Assembly: GCF_004366075.1 (NCBI RefSeq)
Contig: NZ_SODU01000002.1
Span: forward strand, 1,798,758 to 1,862,757
DNA: 64,000 bases
DNA from: Kribbella pratensis
GTDB taxonomy: Bacteria; Actinomycetota; Actinomycetes; Propionibacteriales; Kribbellaceae
Direction: 5' to 3'
This document shows, piece after piece, positions 35,570 through 43,769 of this stretch. The notes under the pieces are model-generated. The model was given only the letters and a program-made list of their open reading frames with translations, searched no databases and had not been told where the DNA came from. Made by a program: the position numbers and the translations under genes. Every line of letters begins with the position of its first letter. The first letter of the stretch is position 1.

Positions 35570-36793
35570 CTACAGGCGGATCAGGTAGACGGTGGGTGGG
35601 CGGCCGGTTCGGCCGTGTTGTTGGGTGCCGGTGGGGGCTGCTAGGCCGGCTCGTTCGAGGCGTTTGAGGACTCGGCGGGCGGTGCGGAGCTGGACGGCTA
35701 GGTGGTCGGCTACGTCTTGGGTGGTGAGGCCGTCGGGGAGGGTGGCGGTGAGTTCGCGCATCCGGGCGAGGGTCTGGGTGTTGAGGCCGACCCGGCGGGC
35801 CAGCAGCGGGAGGCTTTCGGTGCCGCGGGCGCCGGACGGCTGGTCGCCGGAGGGCTCGATGACGATCTCGACGTCGTCGGACATCGAGACGACACCGGCG
35901 ACGGAGCCGATCGAGGCGGCGCGGCCCACGGCGCGACGGGCGAGCGCCTCGGCTTCGGCCGCCGTACGGCCGACGCCGAAACCGACGTACGCCGTGCTGT
36001 GCCGGGCCGCCAGGTGGTCGAGCAGAGGCATCCGGGAGAACTGTTCGGTCGCCTGCTCCAGGAGCCCGCGGGTGGTGACGACGAGGTGCCGGCCGTCGGG
36101 GAGGGCGGCGAGGCTGCCGCCGAGCGTGATGAGGTCCGCGGCGAGCGCGTCGTCCGGTTCGGGCAGGTCGATGACGCCGAGCGCGACCTGGGCGTCGCCG
36201 ACGTGCTGGCCGGTCGTGGTGAGGATCAGGGCCTGCAGGGTGGAGCGGATCGAGTACCGCGACGGCGCGAGCCGGACCGACGGCATCTCGTTCTCGATCA
36301 GGTGGAACGCCGAACCCAGGCAGCTGATCGCGACCTTCGTGTCGTGCTTCTCGCGGGCCGTGCGGTGGAACGCGACGATGTCGTCCGAGGTCAGGCCCGG
36401 CCGGTACGGCAGCACCTGGATCTGGTCCGTCGGCAGCTTCGCCTCGATCAGGGTCTCCAGCACCTCGGACCGCCGCAGCGTGTCGATCGAGAACTGGGTG
36501 ACGTTGTGCCCGAGGCGCAGGAGTTCGACGAGGGCGCGCAGCAGGGTCGCCCCGTCGTACGAGACGTACATCGCCGGCCGGTCGATCACCCCGGCCTCGG
36601 TGGCGATCGTGTACGGGACGACGCCGGTGAACAGGAAGGCGTCCACGTCCGAGTGCGACTGCTCGACGAGTTCGACGGCTTCGGTCTCGTGCCGGTACGC
36701 CAGCGGCACGAGCACGGTCCCGCTCGGGGCGCCGACCACCGTCACCCGCTGGACCAGGTCCTCGGGACCGACCACGCCGACCGCAAGCGCCAT
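35570..36793 (-). CDS. Transcriptional regulator with PrpR_N-like sensor, GGDEF-like middle and C-terminal winged helix
   Basis: 407 residues from ATG 36793 (MALAVGVVGPEDLV); the frame to 36862 adds unrelated residues. N-terminal half: a periplasmic-binding-like or PrpR_N-like sensor (DAFLFTGVVPYTIA). Middle (about 265-325): AYVGFGVGRTAAEAEALARRAV, like the degenerate GGDEF/GTP-cyclohydrolase-III fold. C-terminus: LTTQDVADHLAVQLRTARRVLKRLERAGL winged helix, then a Gly/Arg-rich tail. A 22-bp palindrome upstream matches three others in this region, so this protein is the best candidate to bind them. Unusual domain mix; not a named family to me. Confidence 0.78.
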   Translation of the reverse strand: MALAVGVVGPEDLVQRVTVVGAPSGTVLVPLAYRHETEAVELVEQSHSDVDAFLFTGVVPYTIATEAGVIDRPAMYVSYDGATLLRALVELLRLGHNVTQFSIDTLRRSEVLETLIEAKLPTDQIQVLPYRPGLTSDDIVAFHRTAREKHDTKVAISCLGSAFHLIENEMPSVRLAPSRYSIRSTLQALILTTTGQHVGDAQVALGVIDLPEPDDALAADLITLGGSLAALPDGRHLVVTTRGLLEQATEQFSRMPLLDHLAARHSTAYVGFGVGRTAAEAEALARRAVGRAASIGSVAGVVSMSDDVEIVIEPSGDQPSGARGTESLPLLARRVGLNTQTLARMRELTATLPDGLTTQDVADHLAVQLRTARRVLKRLERAGLAAPTGTQQHGRTGRPPTVYLIRL

Positions 36794-36916
36794 CAGTCGA
36801 CCCCGCCGACAGCTGAGCAGATCCTCACGCAGTCCTCCGACGACTTCTGGTCTGGCCCTCAAGTCGCAGAATAGCGCAGCGGGCTCCGAGATCTTGACGT
36901 TCAGGCCTTGCTCTCC

Positions 36917-36938
36917 TAGTTTCGGTCAAGACCACAAC
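36917..36938. promoter_or_regulatory. Regulon palindrome, site 1 (regulator promoter)
   Basis: The arms AGTTTCGGTC and GACCACAACT surround AA. The shared core is CGGTC-NN-GACC. It lies 124 bp upstream of the regulator start, consistent with self-control. Confidence 0.75.
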
Positions 36939-37017
36939 TACCGCCACCCCCTGAGGCGGATCCAGGGAGCGTCGGTGTGGTGGAGCGAAGGAGGGAGCGC
37001 GCCACCTCACTGCACTT

Positions 37018-37968
37018 TTACCGATGCAGTTCCTCAAGGCAGCGGATGACCAGTTCGCGCTCGCCCGGCGGCAGATCCGGCCCGTACGGATCGTGCGCGG
37101 CCGTGGCCGCTATCAGGCCTTCCCACTCGGCCGCCCAGAGCATCCGCTGGACGTAGCCCTCGATCGGCGCGTAGAACGTCGCCGCCGCGAACCGGTCCAG
37201 CCGCTCTGACGCGGTCAGGAATTCCGAGTGGTCGCCGGCCGTCCAGGCTCGCAGTACGGCGGCCGACAACTCGACCTGCGCCGACGCGATCCCGACGAGC
37301 GCCGTGTCCGCGCCCCACATGAACGACGGCCCGTACATCCGGTCCTCGCCGGTGATCAGCAGCTTTCCGCTGTCGCGCCCGGCCCAGATCGCGTCCTGGC
37401 ACCCGATCGCACGGTCCAGCGTCGCCGTCTTCACGCCGAGCATCGCGTCCAGCGCGAGCAAGTCGCGGATCAACGAGGGTGGATACGGGTACCCACCGGC
37501 CTCGCCGTGCAGGTAGAAGCCGACCAGCGGCAGCCCGCTCTCGGCCGCCACCCGCTCGTGCAACGCGACCGCCTGCGCGTGCCCGTCCGGCAGTTCGCCT
37601 AGCGCTGCCAGCGGATAGACCATGACCGCATCAGCCCCACCGGCCGCAGCGGCCCGCGCCATCTCCACGGTCGCGTCCGCGGCCTCCTCCAGCGTCCGCG
37701 CCGCGGAAGACTTCGGTACGCCGACACCCGCGACGATCGGTACGTCGGTAGCGGACCGCCACGTCTCGAGCACCTTCACGCGATCGCCCGGTGACAGGTA
37801 GAGCCCCCGCCCGGTGTGCGCCCACACCGCGACGCCGCCGACAGTGTGCTTCGTGAGCGAGACGGCGTACGCGGACAAGGCGTCGTACGCGACGATGCCG
37901 TCGGAGTCCATCGGGGTGACGACCGCGGGGAGCAGTGTGCCGCGGAGTCTTTCGACCAGTGGATGCAT
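37018..37968 (-). CDS. DapA/DHDPS-family aldolase or lyase
   Basis: 316 residues from ATG 37968 with GAGGT upstream; the larger frame is a shadow of the gene upstream. A TIM barrel with the Schiff-base Lys in MLGVKTATLDR (about 170) and the GGVAVWAHTGRGLYLS glycine/Thr region. True dihydrodipicolinate synthases have a different TGEG motif, so this is more likely a keto-acid or hydroxy-keto-acid lyase. It follows the enolase-superfamily gene by 11 bp. Known: pairs of a sugar-acid dehydratase and a DHDPS-family enzyme break down sugar acids. Inferred: the second step of the pathway. Confidence 0.87.
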   Translation of the reverse strand: MHPLVERLRGTLLPAVVTPMDSDGIVAYDALSAYAVSLTKHTVGGVAVWAHTGRGLYLSPGDRVKVLETWRSATDVPIVAGVGVPKSSAARTLEEAADATVEMARAAAAGGADAVMVYPLAALGELPDGHAQAVALHERVAAESGLPLVGFYLHGEAGGYPYPPSLIRDLLALDAMLGVKTATLDRAIGCQDAIWAGRDSGKLLITGEDRMYGPSFMWGADTALVGIASAQVELSAAVLRAWTAGDHSEFLTASERLDRFAAATFYAPIEGYVQRMLWAAEWEGLIAATAAHDPYGPDLPPGERELVIRCLEELHR

Positions 37969-37979
37969 ACGATGACCTC

Positions 37980-39110
37980 TCAGACGTCGTGCCCGAGACC
38001 GGGGCGCTTCGGTACGTCGATCCAGCCGTCGCAATCGGCGAACACGGTCGGGGCCAGCGGGTCCTCGTCGACCATCAACGGCCCCACCAGGTCCGCCGCG
38101 ACGGTCGCTCCGGGTACGGCGGCGGCCAGGTGTACGGCGGCCAGCGTCGCGACACCCAGCTCTGGCATCGACCCTACCTTCACCGCGAGCCCCGCGGCCT
38201 CGGCCACGGCGGCGATCTGCAGCGCGCGGTGGAGCCCGCCGACCTTGAGGATCTTGATGTTCAGTACGTCGGCCGCACCGCGCCGTGCGATCTCCAGGGC
38301 GTCGTGCAGCGAGTGCATGCTCTCGTCGACCATCACGCGGACGTCGAGGCGGTCCCGCAGCCGGACGAGCCCGGTCAGGTCCCAGCGCGGAAGGGGCTGC
38401 TCGAGGAGGGTGAGGCCCGCCGCGCTCATCTTGGCGAGGTACGGGAGGGCTGTGGTGGCGTCGTACCCCTCGTTGGCGTCCAGGCACAGCTCCGCGTCGG
38501 CGGGGATCGCGGCGCGGACCGCCCGGATCAGTTCGAGGTCCTTCGCCGGGTCGTGACCGCCCTTGACCTTCAGGTGCATGAACCCGCGGTCGGCGTACTC
38601 CGCGGCCTCGGCGGCCATCTCGTCGAGGGTCCCGAGGCCGACCACCCACGTGGTCTGCACGCGGTCTCGGACGCTGCCGCCGAGCAGGGCGTGGACGGGC
38701 CAGCCGCTGATCCGCCCGGCGAGGTCGAACAGGGCGATGTCGAGGCCGGCCTTGGCGACCTGCTGGCCGCGCAGTACGCCGTCCATGGTGACGTGAGCGC
38801 CCGCGCGGTCGAGCGGGTCGCGGCCGATCAGGGCCGGCGCGAGGTGCTCCTCGATCGCCGCCTGGACGCCCGCCAGCGTCTCGCCGGTGTACGCCGTCAT
38901 CGGCGAGGTCTCGCCGATCCCGACGTCGCCGTCGGCCGTGTGCACCTCGACGACCAGGCTGATCAACTCGTTGCTCACACCGCTGCTGATCTGGAACGGC
39001 CGGCGGTACGGCGCGCTCACCACGCGGGTCTTGATCGCACTGATCGGCGCGGCCCCGAAGGCCTCCGATCCCCCACCCGGCAACCCGGCCGGTTCTGCTG
39101 CAAGACTCAT
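37980..39110 (-). CDS. Enolase-superfamily enzyme, muconate-lactonising/epimerase subgroup
   Basis: 376 residues. Metal ligands: LCLDANEGY (Asp), LLEQPL (Glu) and MVDESMHS (Asp). The base is on KVK (HLKVKGG, about 165) with a second Lys in IKILKVGG on the other side, the MLE subgroup pattern. Cap-domain loop FQISSGVSNEL near residue 40. Known: the subgroup includes muconate lactonising enzymes, dipeptide epimerases and N-acylamino acid racemases; sugar-acid dehydratases usually carry a His-Asp dyad instead. Inferred: the first reaction in the regulon, substrate unknown. Palindrome site 2 is upstream. Confidence 0.88.
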   Translation of the reverse strand: MSLAAEPAGLPGGGSEAFGAAPISAIKTRVVSAPYRRPFQISSGVSNELISLVVEVHTADGDVGIGETSPMTAYTGETLAGVQAAIEEHLAPALIGRDPLDRAGAHVTMDGVLRGQQVAKAGLDIALFDLAGRISGWPVHALLGGSVRDRVQTTWVVGLGTLDEMAAEAAEYADRGFMHLKVKGGHDPAKDLELIRAVRAAIPADAELCLDANEGYDATTALPYLAKMSAAGLTLLEQPLPRWDLTGLVRLRDRLDVRVMVDESMHSLHDALEIARRGAADVLNIKILKVGGLHRALQIAAVAEAAGLAVKVGSMPELGVATLAAVHLAAAVPGATVAADLVGPLMVDEDPLAPTVFADCDGWIDVPKRPGLGHDV

Positions 39111-39145
39111 AACCGGCTCCTAGGGTCGCAATCTGGGCGGAAAGC

Positions 39146-39167
39146 ATTTACGGTCAAGACCGTAAAT
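39146..39167. promoter_or_regulatory. Regulon palindrome, site 2 (divergent enolase/LLM promoter)
   Basis: Perfect: ATTTACGGTC and GACCGTAAAT around AA. It lies 36 bp from the minus-strand enzyme and 39 bp from the plus-strand oxidoreductase, so it can control both. Confidence 0.85.
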
Positions 39168-39205
39168 ACCCTGAGCGCTCCCTGTCAACGGAAGGTGGCA
39201 CCCCG

Positions 39206-40168
39206 ATGCGGCTGGGTCTCTATCTGAACCTCTACGGCACCCCGGACGAGCGGCCCCAACTGGCCGACGCCGTCGAGCAGGCGCGGCTGGCCGAGCAGGC
39301 CGGATTCGAGTGGGTCGTGCTGGGCGAGCGGCACCTGCACCGGCCCGGGTACCACGAGATCCTGACGTCGATGACCTGGCTGGCCGCGCACACGTCGCGG
39401 ATCGGGATCGCGACAGCCGGGATCGTGGCGCCGCTGTACGACCCCGTCGTACTCGCCGAGACGCTCGCGCACATCGACGTACTGTCGGGTGGGCGGCTGA
39501 CAGCGGGGTTCGTGCTCGGGTACCGGCCGGAGGAGTTCGCGCTGTACGGCGTGACGCAGGCGGAGCGGGTCGCACGGTTCGAGGAAGGGCTGGAGATCCT
39601 CACCCGGTTGTGGACGTCCGAGGAGGTCACGTACGACGGCAAATTCACGTCCATCCAGGAGGCGTACCTGTCGCCCCGCCCGGTACAGACGCCGCGGCCG
39701 CGGTTGTGGAACGGCGGACGGGTGTCGGCGGTGCTGGAGCGTACGGCGCGGATGTGCGACGGGTGGACGACGTCGTTCAACGAACACGACGCAGACCTGC
39801 CGGCGAAGATCGCCGAGTATCTGTCGTACCCCCAAGGCGCCGGATCGCTTGGCCAGGAGGTCATCCTCTGCCGCGAGGGCTACTGCGCCCCCACGACCCA
39901 GGACGCGCGGCAGGCACTGGAGGAGCCGCTACGCGACCTGTACGACGCCTACACCGGCTGGAAGCGTACGTCGACGGACGCCGCCCGCTACACCCAAGGC
40001 TGGGACGAGATCGCCGACCGCAGCGTCATAGGCTCCCCAGCCCAATGCGCCGACCGCCTCGCCCACTACGAGGAGATGGGCGCCGACGGCATCATCCTCC
40101 GCATCCAACCCCCCGGCATGCCCCAATCCGAAGCCCTCAAGGCGATCGAGGCGTTCGGCAACCTGTAG
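39206..40168 (+). CDS. LLM-class flavin-dependent oxidoreductase (luciferase-like)
   Basis: 320 residues. The barrel start MRLGLYLNLYGT, GFEWVVLGERHL, SRIGIATAGIVAPLYDPVVLAE and GRLTAGFVLGYRPEEF blocks define the bacterial luciferase family. Known: members use FMN or F420 to oxidise or mono-oxygenate small molecules; the cofactor cannot be chosen from sequence here. It is divergent from the enolase-superfamily gene across a regulon palindrome, so it belongs to the same pathway. Inferred: an oxidative step on the imported substrate. Confidence 0.9.
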   Translation: MRLGLYLNLYGTPDERPQLADAVEQARLAEQAGFEWVVLGERHLHRPGYHEILTSMTWLAAHTSRIGIATAGIVAPLYDPVVLAETLAHIDVLSGGRLTAGFVLGYRPEEFALYGVTQAERVARFEEGLEILTRLWTSEEVTYDGKFTSIQEAYLSPRPVQTPRPRLWNGGRVSAVLERTARMCDGWTTSFNEHDADLPAKIAEYLSYPQGAGSLGQEVILCREGYCAPTTQDARQALEEPLRDLYDAYTGWKRTSTDAARYTQGWDEIADRSVIGSPAQCADRLAHYEEMGADGIILRIQPPGMPQSEALKAIEAFGNL

Positions 40169-40620
40169 AAGACCCCCGCGTGCTACGCAGCCAGTCCTCG
40201 TCGCTGCGCTCCTCGTCCCGGCCGCTACGCGCGCTCCCATCCGCCCCCGGCTGAGCGCCGGACTTCTAGCTGCCGGCTAACGCCGGCGAATTGCGGGCTG
40301 CCGCCCGCGAGTAACTGCCTGACGGGATGTGGTTATCCGGGACGTGACGTGGTGACAGGGGGACCGCGGTCTACGCGGCGACCCCGAATCTCGCCCTGGG
40401 GTAACTGGGAACACCTGCCGGGGACCGGGAACAGGCTATTGCCTATGCCCAGTCCCAGGGAGGTGTTGCAAGTGTGTTCGGCGACGCCGTTCGCGTACGT
40501 GCGGTGACTGCCTCACATGCCGCGCCGCATAGATGGGGTCGCTGTCGTAGCGCGCGTGCGGGTGGTCGCCGCGGCGCTAGCCCGCAACTCGCCGGCGCCT
40601 GCGGAGCACGCGTGGGCTGT
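40169..40620. other. 452-bp non-coding stretch between LLM and ABC permease genes
   Basis: The start holds the double hairpin element (40272-40308). CCCTGGG and CCCAGGG stretches and AACACCT/AGGTGTT arms (40410-40416; 40461-40467) follow. I see no gene, riboswitch or tRNA. The region between 40310 and 40600 has no clear feature. Confidence 0.55.
40272..40308. repeat. Double tetraloop hairpin element (copy A)
   Basis: GCCGGC-TAAC-GCCGGC then GAATT then GCGGGC-TGCC-GCCCGC. Both stems are perfect six-base pairs with four-base loops. The same plan recurs at 55057-55091 and in shorter form at 47665-47678. Probably a terminator-like or REP-like repeat family; here it follows the LLM gene. Confidence 0.65.
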
Positions 40621-41493
40621 TCAGGCCTTCAGCCCCGACATGGCGATGGAGTCGGTCAGGTAGCGCTGGAGGAGGCCGAAGACGAGGAGGCTGGGGACCA
40701 CCGTGATGGTGGCGCCGGCCATGAGTTGGTTGATGGGGACGGCTTGGCCTTGGAGGGTGGCCAGGCCGACGGTGAGGGTCTGCATCTTGCCGGACTGGCC
40801 GATGACGAGCGGCCACAGGAAGTCGTTCCAGTGCCAGAGGAAGACGAAGATGCCCAGTGTCGCCAGCACCGGGCGGACCAGGGGCAGGACGATCATCGTG
40901 AAGATCCGCCACTCGGGCGCACCGTCGATCTCGGCGGCCTCGAACAGCTCGTCGGGCAGTTGCATGATGAACTGGCGCATCAGGAACACCGCCTGCGAGT
41001 TCGCCAGCGTCGGCACGATCAGGCCCCAGTAGCTGTCCACCCAGTCCAGCTTCGCGACCAGGATGTACGACGGGATCAGCGTCGCCTGGAACGGGACCAT
41101 CAGCGTGGCCAGGAACGCCCAGAACATGATCTCCCGGCCGGGGAACTTCTTCTTCGCGAACGCGTACCCGGCCATCGACGCGAACAGCAGCACGCACGCC
41201 ACGGACACCAGCGAGTAGAGCAGCGAGTTCACCGTCCACCGCGGGATGTCCGAGCTGGACAGCACCTTCGAGAAGTTCTCCAGCGTGAAGTTCGCCGGGT
41301 TCAGCGCGTCCGGGAACGTCCGCCCGCTCGGCGGCGCGAACGCGACCAGCACCATCGCCGCGAACGGCACGATCGTCACGATCGCCGTCAGCGCCAGCAA
41401 GGTCGGCAACGTCAGCCGGCCCCCCGTACGCCGTCCTGCCGTCGGTGCCTCCACTACCGGCCGGACCGGCGGGCGGTCGAGTACCTGAGCCAT
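40621..41493 (-). CDS. Sugar ABC transporter permease (MalG-type)
   Basis: 290 residues, six transmembrane helices. The EAA loop EAAEIDGAPEWRIFTMIVLPLVRP (about 195-218) that contacts the ATPase is intact. Start ATG 41493 follows the stop of the partner permease directly. Known: with the MalF-type partner it forms the membrane channel of a carbohydrate importer. No ATPase gene is in the operon, so a shared MsiK-type ATPase elsewhere is expected. Confidence 0.94.
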   Translation of the reverse strand: MAQVLDRPPVRPVVEAPTAGRRTGGRLTLPTLLALTAIVTIVPFAAMVLVAFAPPSGRTFPDALNPANFTLENFSKVLSSSDIPRWTVNSLLYSLVSVACVLLFASMAGYAFAKKKFPGREIMFWAFLATLMVPFQATLIPSYILVAKLDWVDSYWGLIVPTLANSQAVFLMRQFIMQLPDELFEAAEIDGAPEWRIFTMIVLPLVRPVLATLGIFVFLWHWNDFLWPLVIGQSGKMQTLTVGLATLQGQAVPINQLMAGATITVVPSLLVFGLLQRYLTDSIAMSGLKA

Positions 41494-42417
41494 CTAGTCG
41501 TCCCTCCCGACGAGCCGGCGCTGTACGAGCGAGACGATCAGCACGATCAGGAACAGCACCAGACCGATCGCGCTGGCGTAACCGAAGTCGAAGTACTTGA
41601 AACCGCTGTCGTACAGGAAGTACACGAGCGAGTAGCTGGACCGCACCGGTCCGCCGCCGGTCATCACGTACATCGCGTCGAAGACCTGGAAGGCGCCGAT
41701 GGTCTCGATCACCAGCACGAAGAACAGCACCGGCCGCAGCTGCGGCAGCGTCACGTACCGGAACCGCTGCCAGGTACTCGCCCCGTCGATCATGGCGGCC
41801 TCGAGGTACGACTTCGGCACCGCCTGCAGACCCGCGAGCAGGATCAGCATCGAGTACCCGAAACCCTTCCACGCCGACGTGACCGCGATCGACGGCAGCA
41901 CGGTGCCTGACTGGCTGAGGAAGTCGATCGGACCGATGCTCACCAGCCCGAGTACGGCGTTCAGCAGCCCGTCCTGCGCGTCGTAGATCCACTTCCAGAT
42001 CACCGCGGCCAGCACGATGCTGGTCACGTACGGCAGGAAGAACACGCCGCGGAAGAAGCCGCGCTTCCACACCACCTGGTGGAGCAGTACGGCGGTTCCG
42101 AGCGACAGCAGGACTGTCAGCGGGACGAAGATCACCGTGTAGGTGATCGTCACCAGCAGCGCCTCGTGGAACACCTTGTCCGACAACAGCCGCGTGTAGT
42201 TGTCGAGCGCGATGAAGTCCCACTTGCCGCTGATCCGGTAGTCGGTCAGCGAGAGGAAGAAGGCCCCGATCGCGGGCAGGAACCGGAACAGCAGGAACAG
42301 CACCAGCATGGGGGCGACGAACAGCAGACCCACCCAGGGTCTGCGCCGCGGCCCACCTCGACGACGGCCGGCCGCGGGTCCCGCCCGACCCGCGACCGTG
42401 TCGGTTGTGTCGGTCAA
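41494..42417 (-). CDS. Sugar ABC transporter permease (MalF/UgpA-type)
   Basis: 307 residues with a Gly/Arg-rich N-terminal tail, then six helices. The EAA loop is EAAMIDGASTWQRFRYVTLPQLRP. Its ATG overlaps the binding-protein stop by four bases (ATGA), and its stop abuts the next permease. Part of the palindrome-controlled regulon; imports the regulon substrate together with the lipoprotein below. Confidence 0.94.
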   Translation of the reverse strand: MTDTTDTVAGRAGPAAGRRRGGPRRRPWVGLLFVAPMLVLFLLFRFLPAIGAFFLSLTDYRISGKWDFIALDNYTRLLSDKVFHEALLVTITYTVIFVPLTVLLSLGTAVLLHQVVWKRGFFRGVFFLPYVTSIVLAAVIWKWIYDAQDGLLNAVLGLVSIGPIDFLSQSGTVLPSIAVTSAWKGFGYSMLILLAGLQAVPKSYLEAAMIDGASTWQRFRYVTLPQLRPVLFFVLVIETIGAFQVFDAMYVMTGGGPVRSSYSLVYFLYDSGFKYFDFGYASAIGLVLFLIVLIVSLVQRRLVGRDD

Positions 42418-43679
42418 CGCTGCCTCGAGAGCAGGTCGTTGGCCTGCTTGGCGGCGTCGTCCAGCGCCTGCTGCGGCTGCTTCTTGCCGGTCAGCACGGC
42501 CTGGATCTCGGTGCTCAGGAACGACATGATCTGCCGCGCCGCCGGGTTCGGCTCACCTGGTACGGCGTACTGCAGCGCGTCGTGGAACTTCGCCGCCATC
42601 GGGTCGGTCGACTCGGACTTGGCGTCGTTGCGCGGCGAGTAGAACCCGGACGCCTTGCTGAGCGCGTCCAGTTGCGCCGGCTGCATCATGAAGGACAGGA
42701 ACTTCTTGGCCCCATCGGTGTTCTCCGAGGCCGCGTTCACGACCAGACCCCCCGGCAGGCCGAAGCCGACCTGCTTCTTGCCGGTCAGCGGTGTACCGAT
42801 CTCGACGTTCGCCGCGCCCCACGTCTTCGCCACCGTTGCGGCGTCGGCCGGCACGCTGGTCATCGCCATCGCGACCTGCCCCTTGCCGAACGGCGAGTCG
42901 GCGACGACGTTGCCCGCGGTGAGCGCGGTCTTCGGGATCGCGCCCTCGTCCCACAGGCTCTTCAGGAAGGTCAGCGCCTCCAGGCCGGGGGCCTGGTTGA
43001 AGCTGACGCTCTTGCCGTCGTCGGCGAACACCTTCCCGCCGGCCTGCCACAGCAGCGGGTAGAAGTTCAGGTTCAGCGTCGCCTCCGGCGAGGCCGAGTA
43101 GTCCAGCGTGGAGAACCCGGCCGCCTTGAGCTTCGGCGCGGCCGCCTTGATCTCGTCCCAGGTCTCCGGCGGCTTGCTGATCCCGGCCTTGGTCAGGACG
43201 GTCTTGTTGTACATCGTCGTCGTGACCGTGTGGTAGATCGGGGCGCCGTACACCTTGCCCTCGACGGTCAGGCCGGGGATCGCGGCCGGCAGGAACTTGT
43301 CCTTCTCCGGGGTGACCACGTCGTCGACCGGCTCCAGCGAGCCGCTCTTCACGTACTGCGGGATCTGGTCCGGGATCATCAGCAGGACGTCCGGACCCTT
43401 CCCGCCGGAGAATGCGGCCGCGACCTTCTCCTCCCGGCCCTTCCACGGCTGGTTCTCCAGCTTCAGGTCGATGCCGGAGTTGGCCGCCTCGAAGTCGGTC
43501 TCGACCTTCTTCCAGTAGGCGTCGCTGGCCGCCTGGTCGGCGATCACCGGGTACATCCAGAGCGTGACGCTCTTCTTGCCGGCGGAGCCGCCGTCGTCGC
43601 CTCCGCCGCACGAGCTGAGCGCAGCGGCGAGAACGAGCGCGGTAAGTGGTGCCGCGATGCGGCGGACGGTCGATTTCAT
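42414..43679 (-). CDS. Extracellular sugar-binding lipoprotein of the ABC importer
   Basis: 421 residues. A signal peptide ends in the lipobox LSSC (Cys24), followed by a Gly-rich linker. The type-1 substrate-binding fold has LWMYPVIADQ, GPDVLLMIPDQIPQYV and PETWDEIKAAAPKL. Known: solute-binding proteins of the carbohydrate cluster deliver oligosaccharides or sugar alcohols to the permeases. First gene of the importer operon, 48 bp downstream of regulon palindrome site 3. Substrate unknown. Confidence 0.95.
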   Translation of the reverse strand: MKSTVRRIAAPLTALVLAAALSSCGGGDDGGSAGKKSVTLWMYPVIADQAASDAYWKKVETDFEAANSGIDLKLENQPWKGREEKVAAAFSGGKGPDVLLMIPDQIPQYVKSGSLEPVDDVVTPEKDKFLPAAIPGLTVEGKVYGAPIYHTVTTTMYNKTVLTKAGISKPPETWDEIKAAAPKLKAAGFSTLDYSASPEATLNLNFYPLLWQAGGKVFADDGKSVSFNQAPGLEALTFLKSLWDEGAIPKTALTAGNVVADSPFGKGQVAMAMTSVPADAATVAKTWGAANVEIGTPLTGKKQVGFGLPGGLVVNAASENTDGAKKFLSFMMQPAQLDALSKASGFYSPRNDAKSESTDPMAAKFHDALQYAVPGEPNPAARQIMSFLSTEIQAVLTGKKQPQQALDDAAKQANDLLSRQR

Positions 43680-43726
43680 CGCACCCCCAGGGTGTCCGGA
43701 AGTCAGGGCCGGAAAGTGTAGAACCG

Positions 43727-43748
43727 AATAACGGTCAGGACCGAAAGT
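43727..43748. promoter_or_regulatory. Regulon palindrome, site 3 (ABC importer promoter)
   Basis: Arms AATAACGGTC and GACCGAAAGT around AG. A second, weaker match (AGTCAGGGCCGGAAAGT, 43701-43717) lies beside it, closer to the gene, and may be an extra half-strength site. Confidence 0.8.
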
Positions 43749-43769
43749 AGCTGGGGTGAATTTCGGCTG

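Noticed and set aside
40169-40620. Small gene in the 452-bp gap before the ABC permease
   Set aside because: Frames there are short or run on as shadows of the permeases; only hairpins are convincing.
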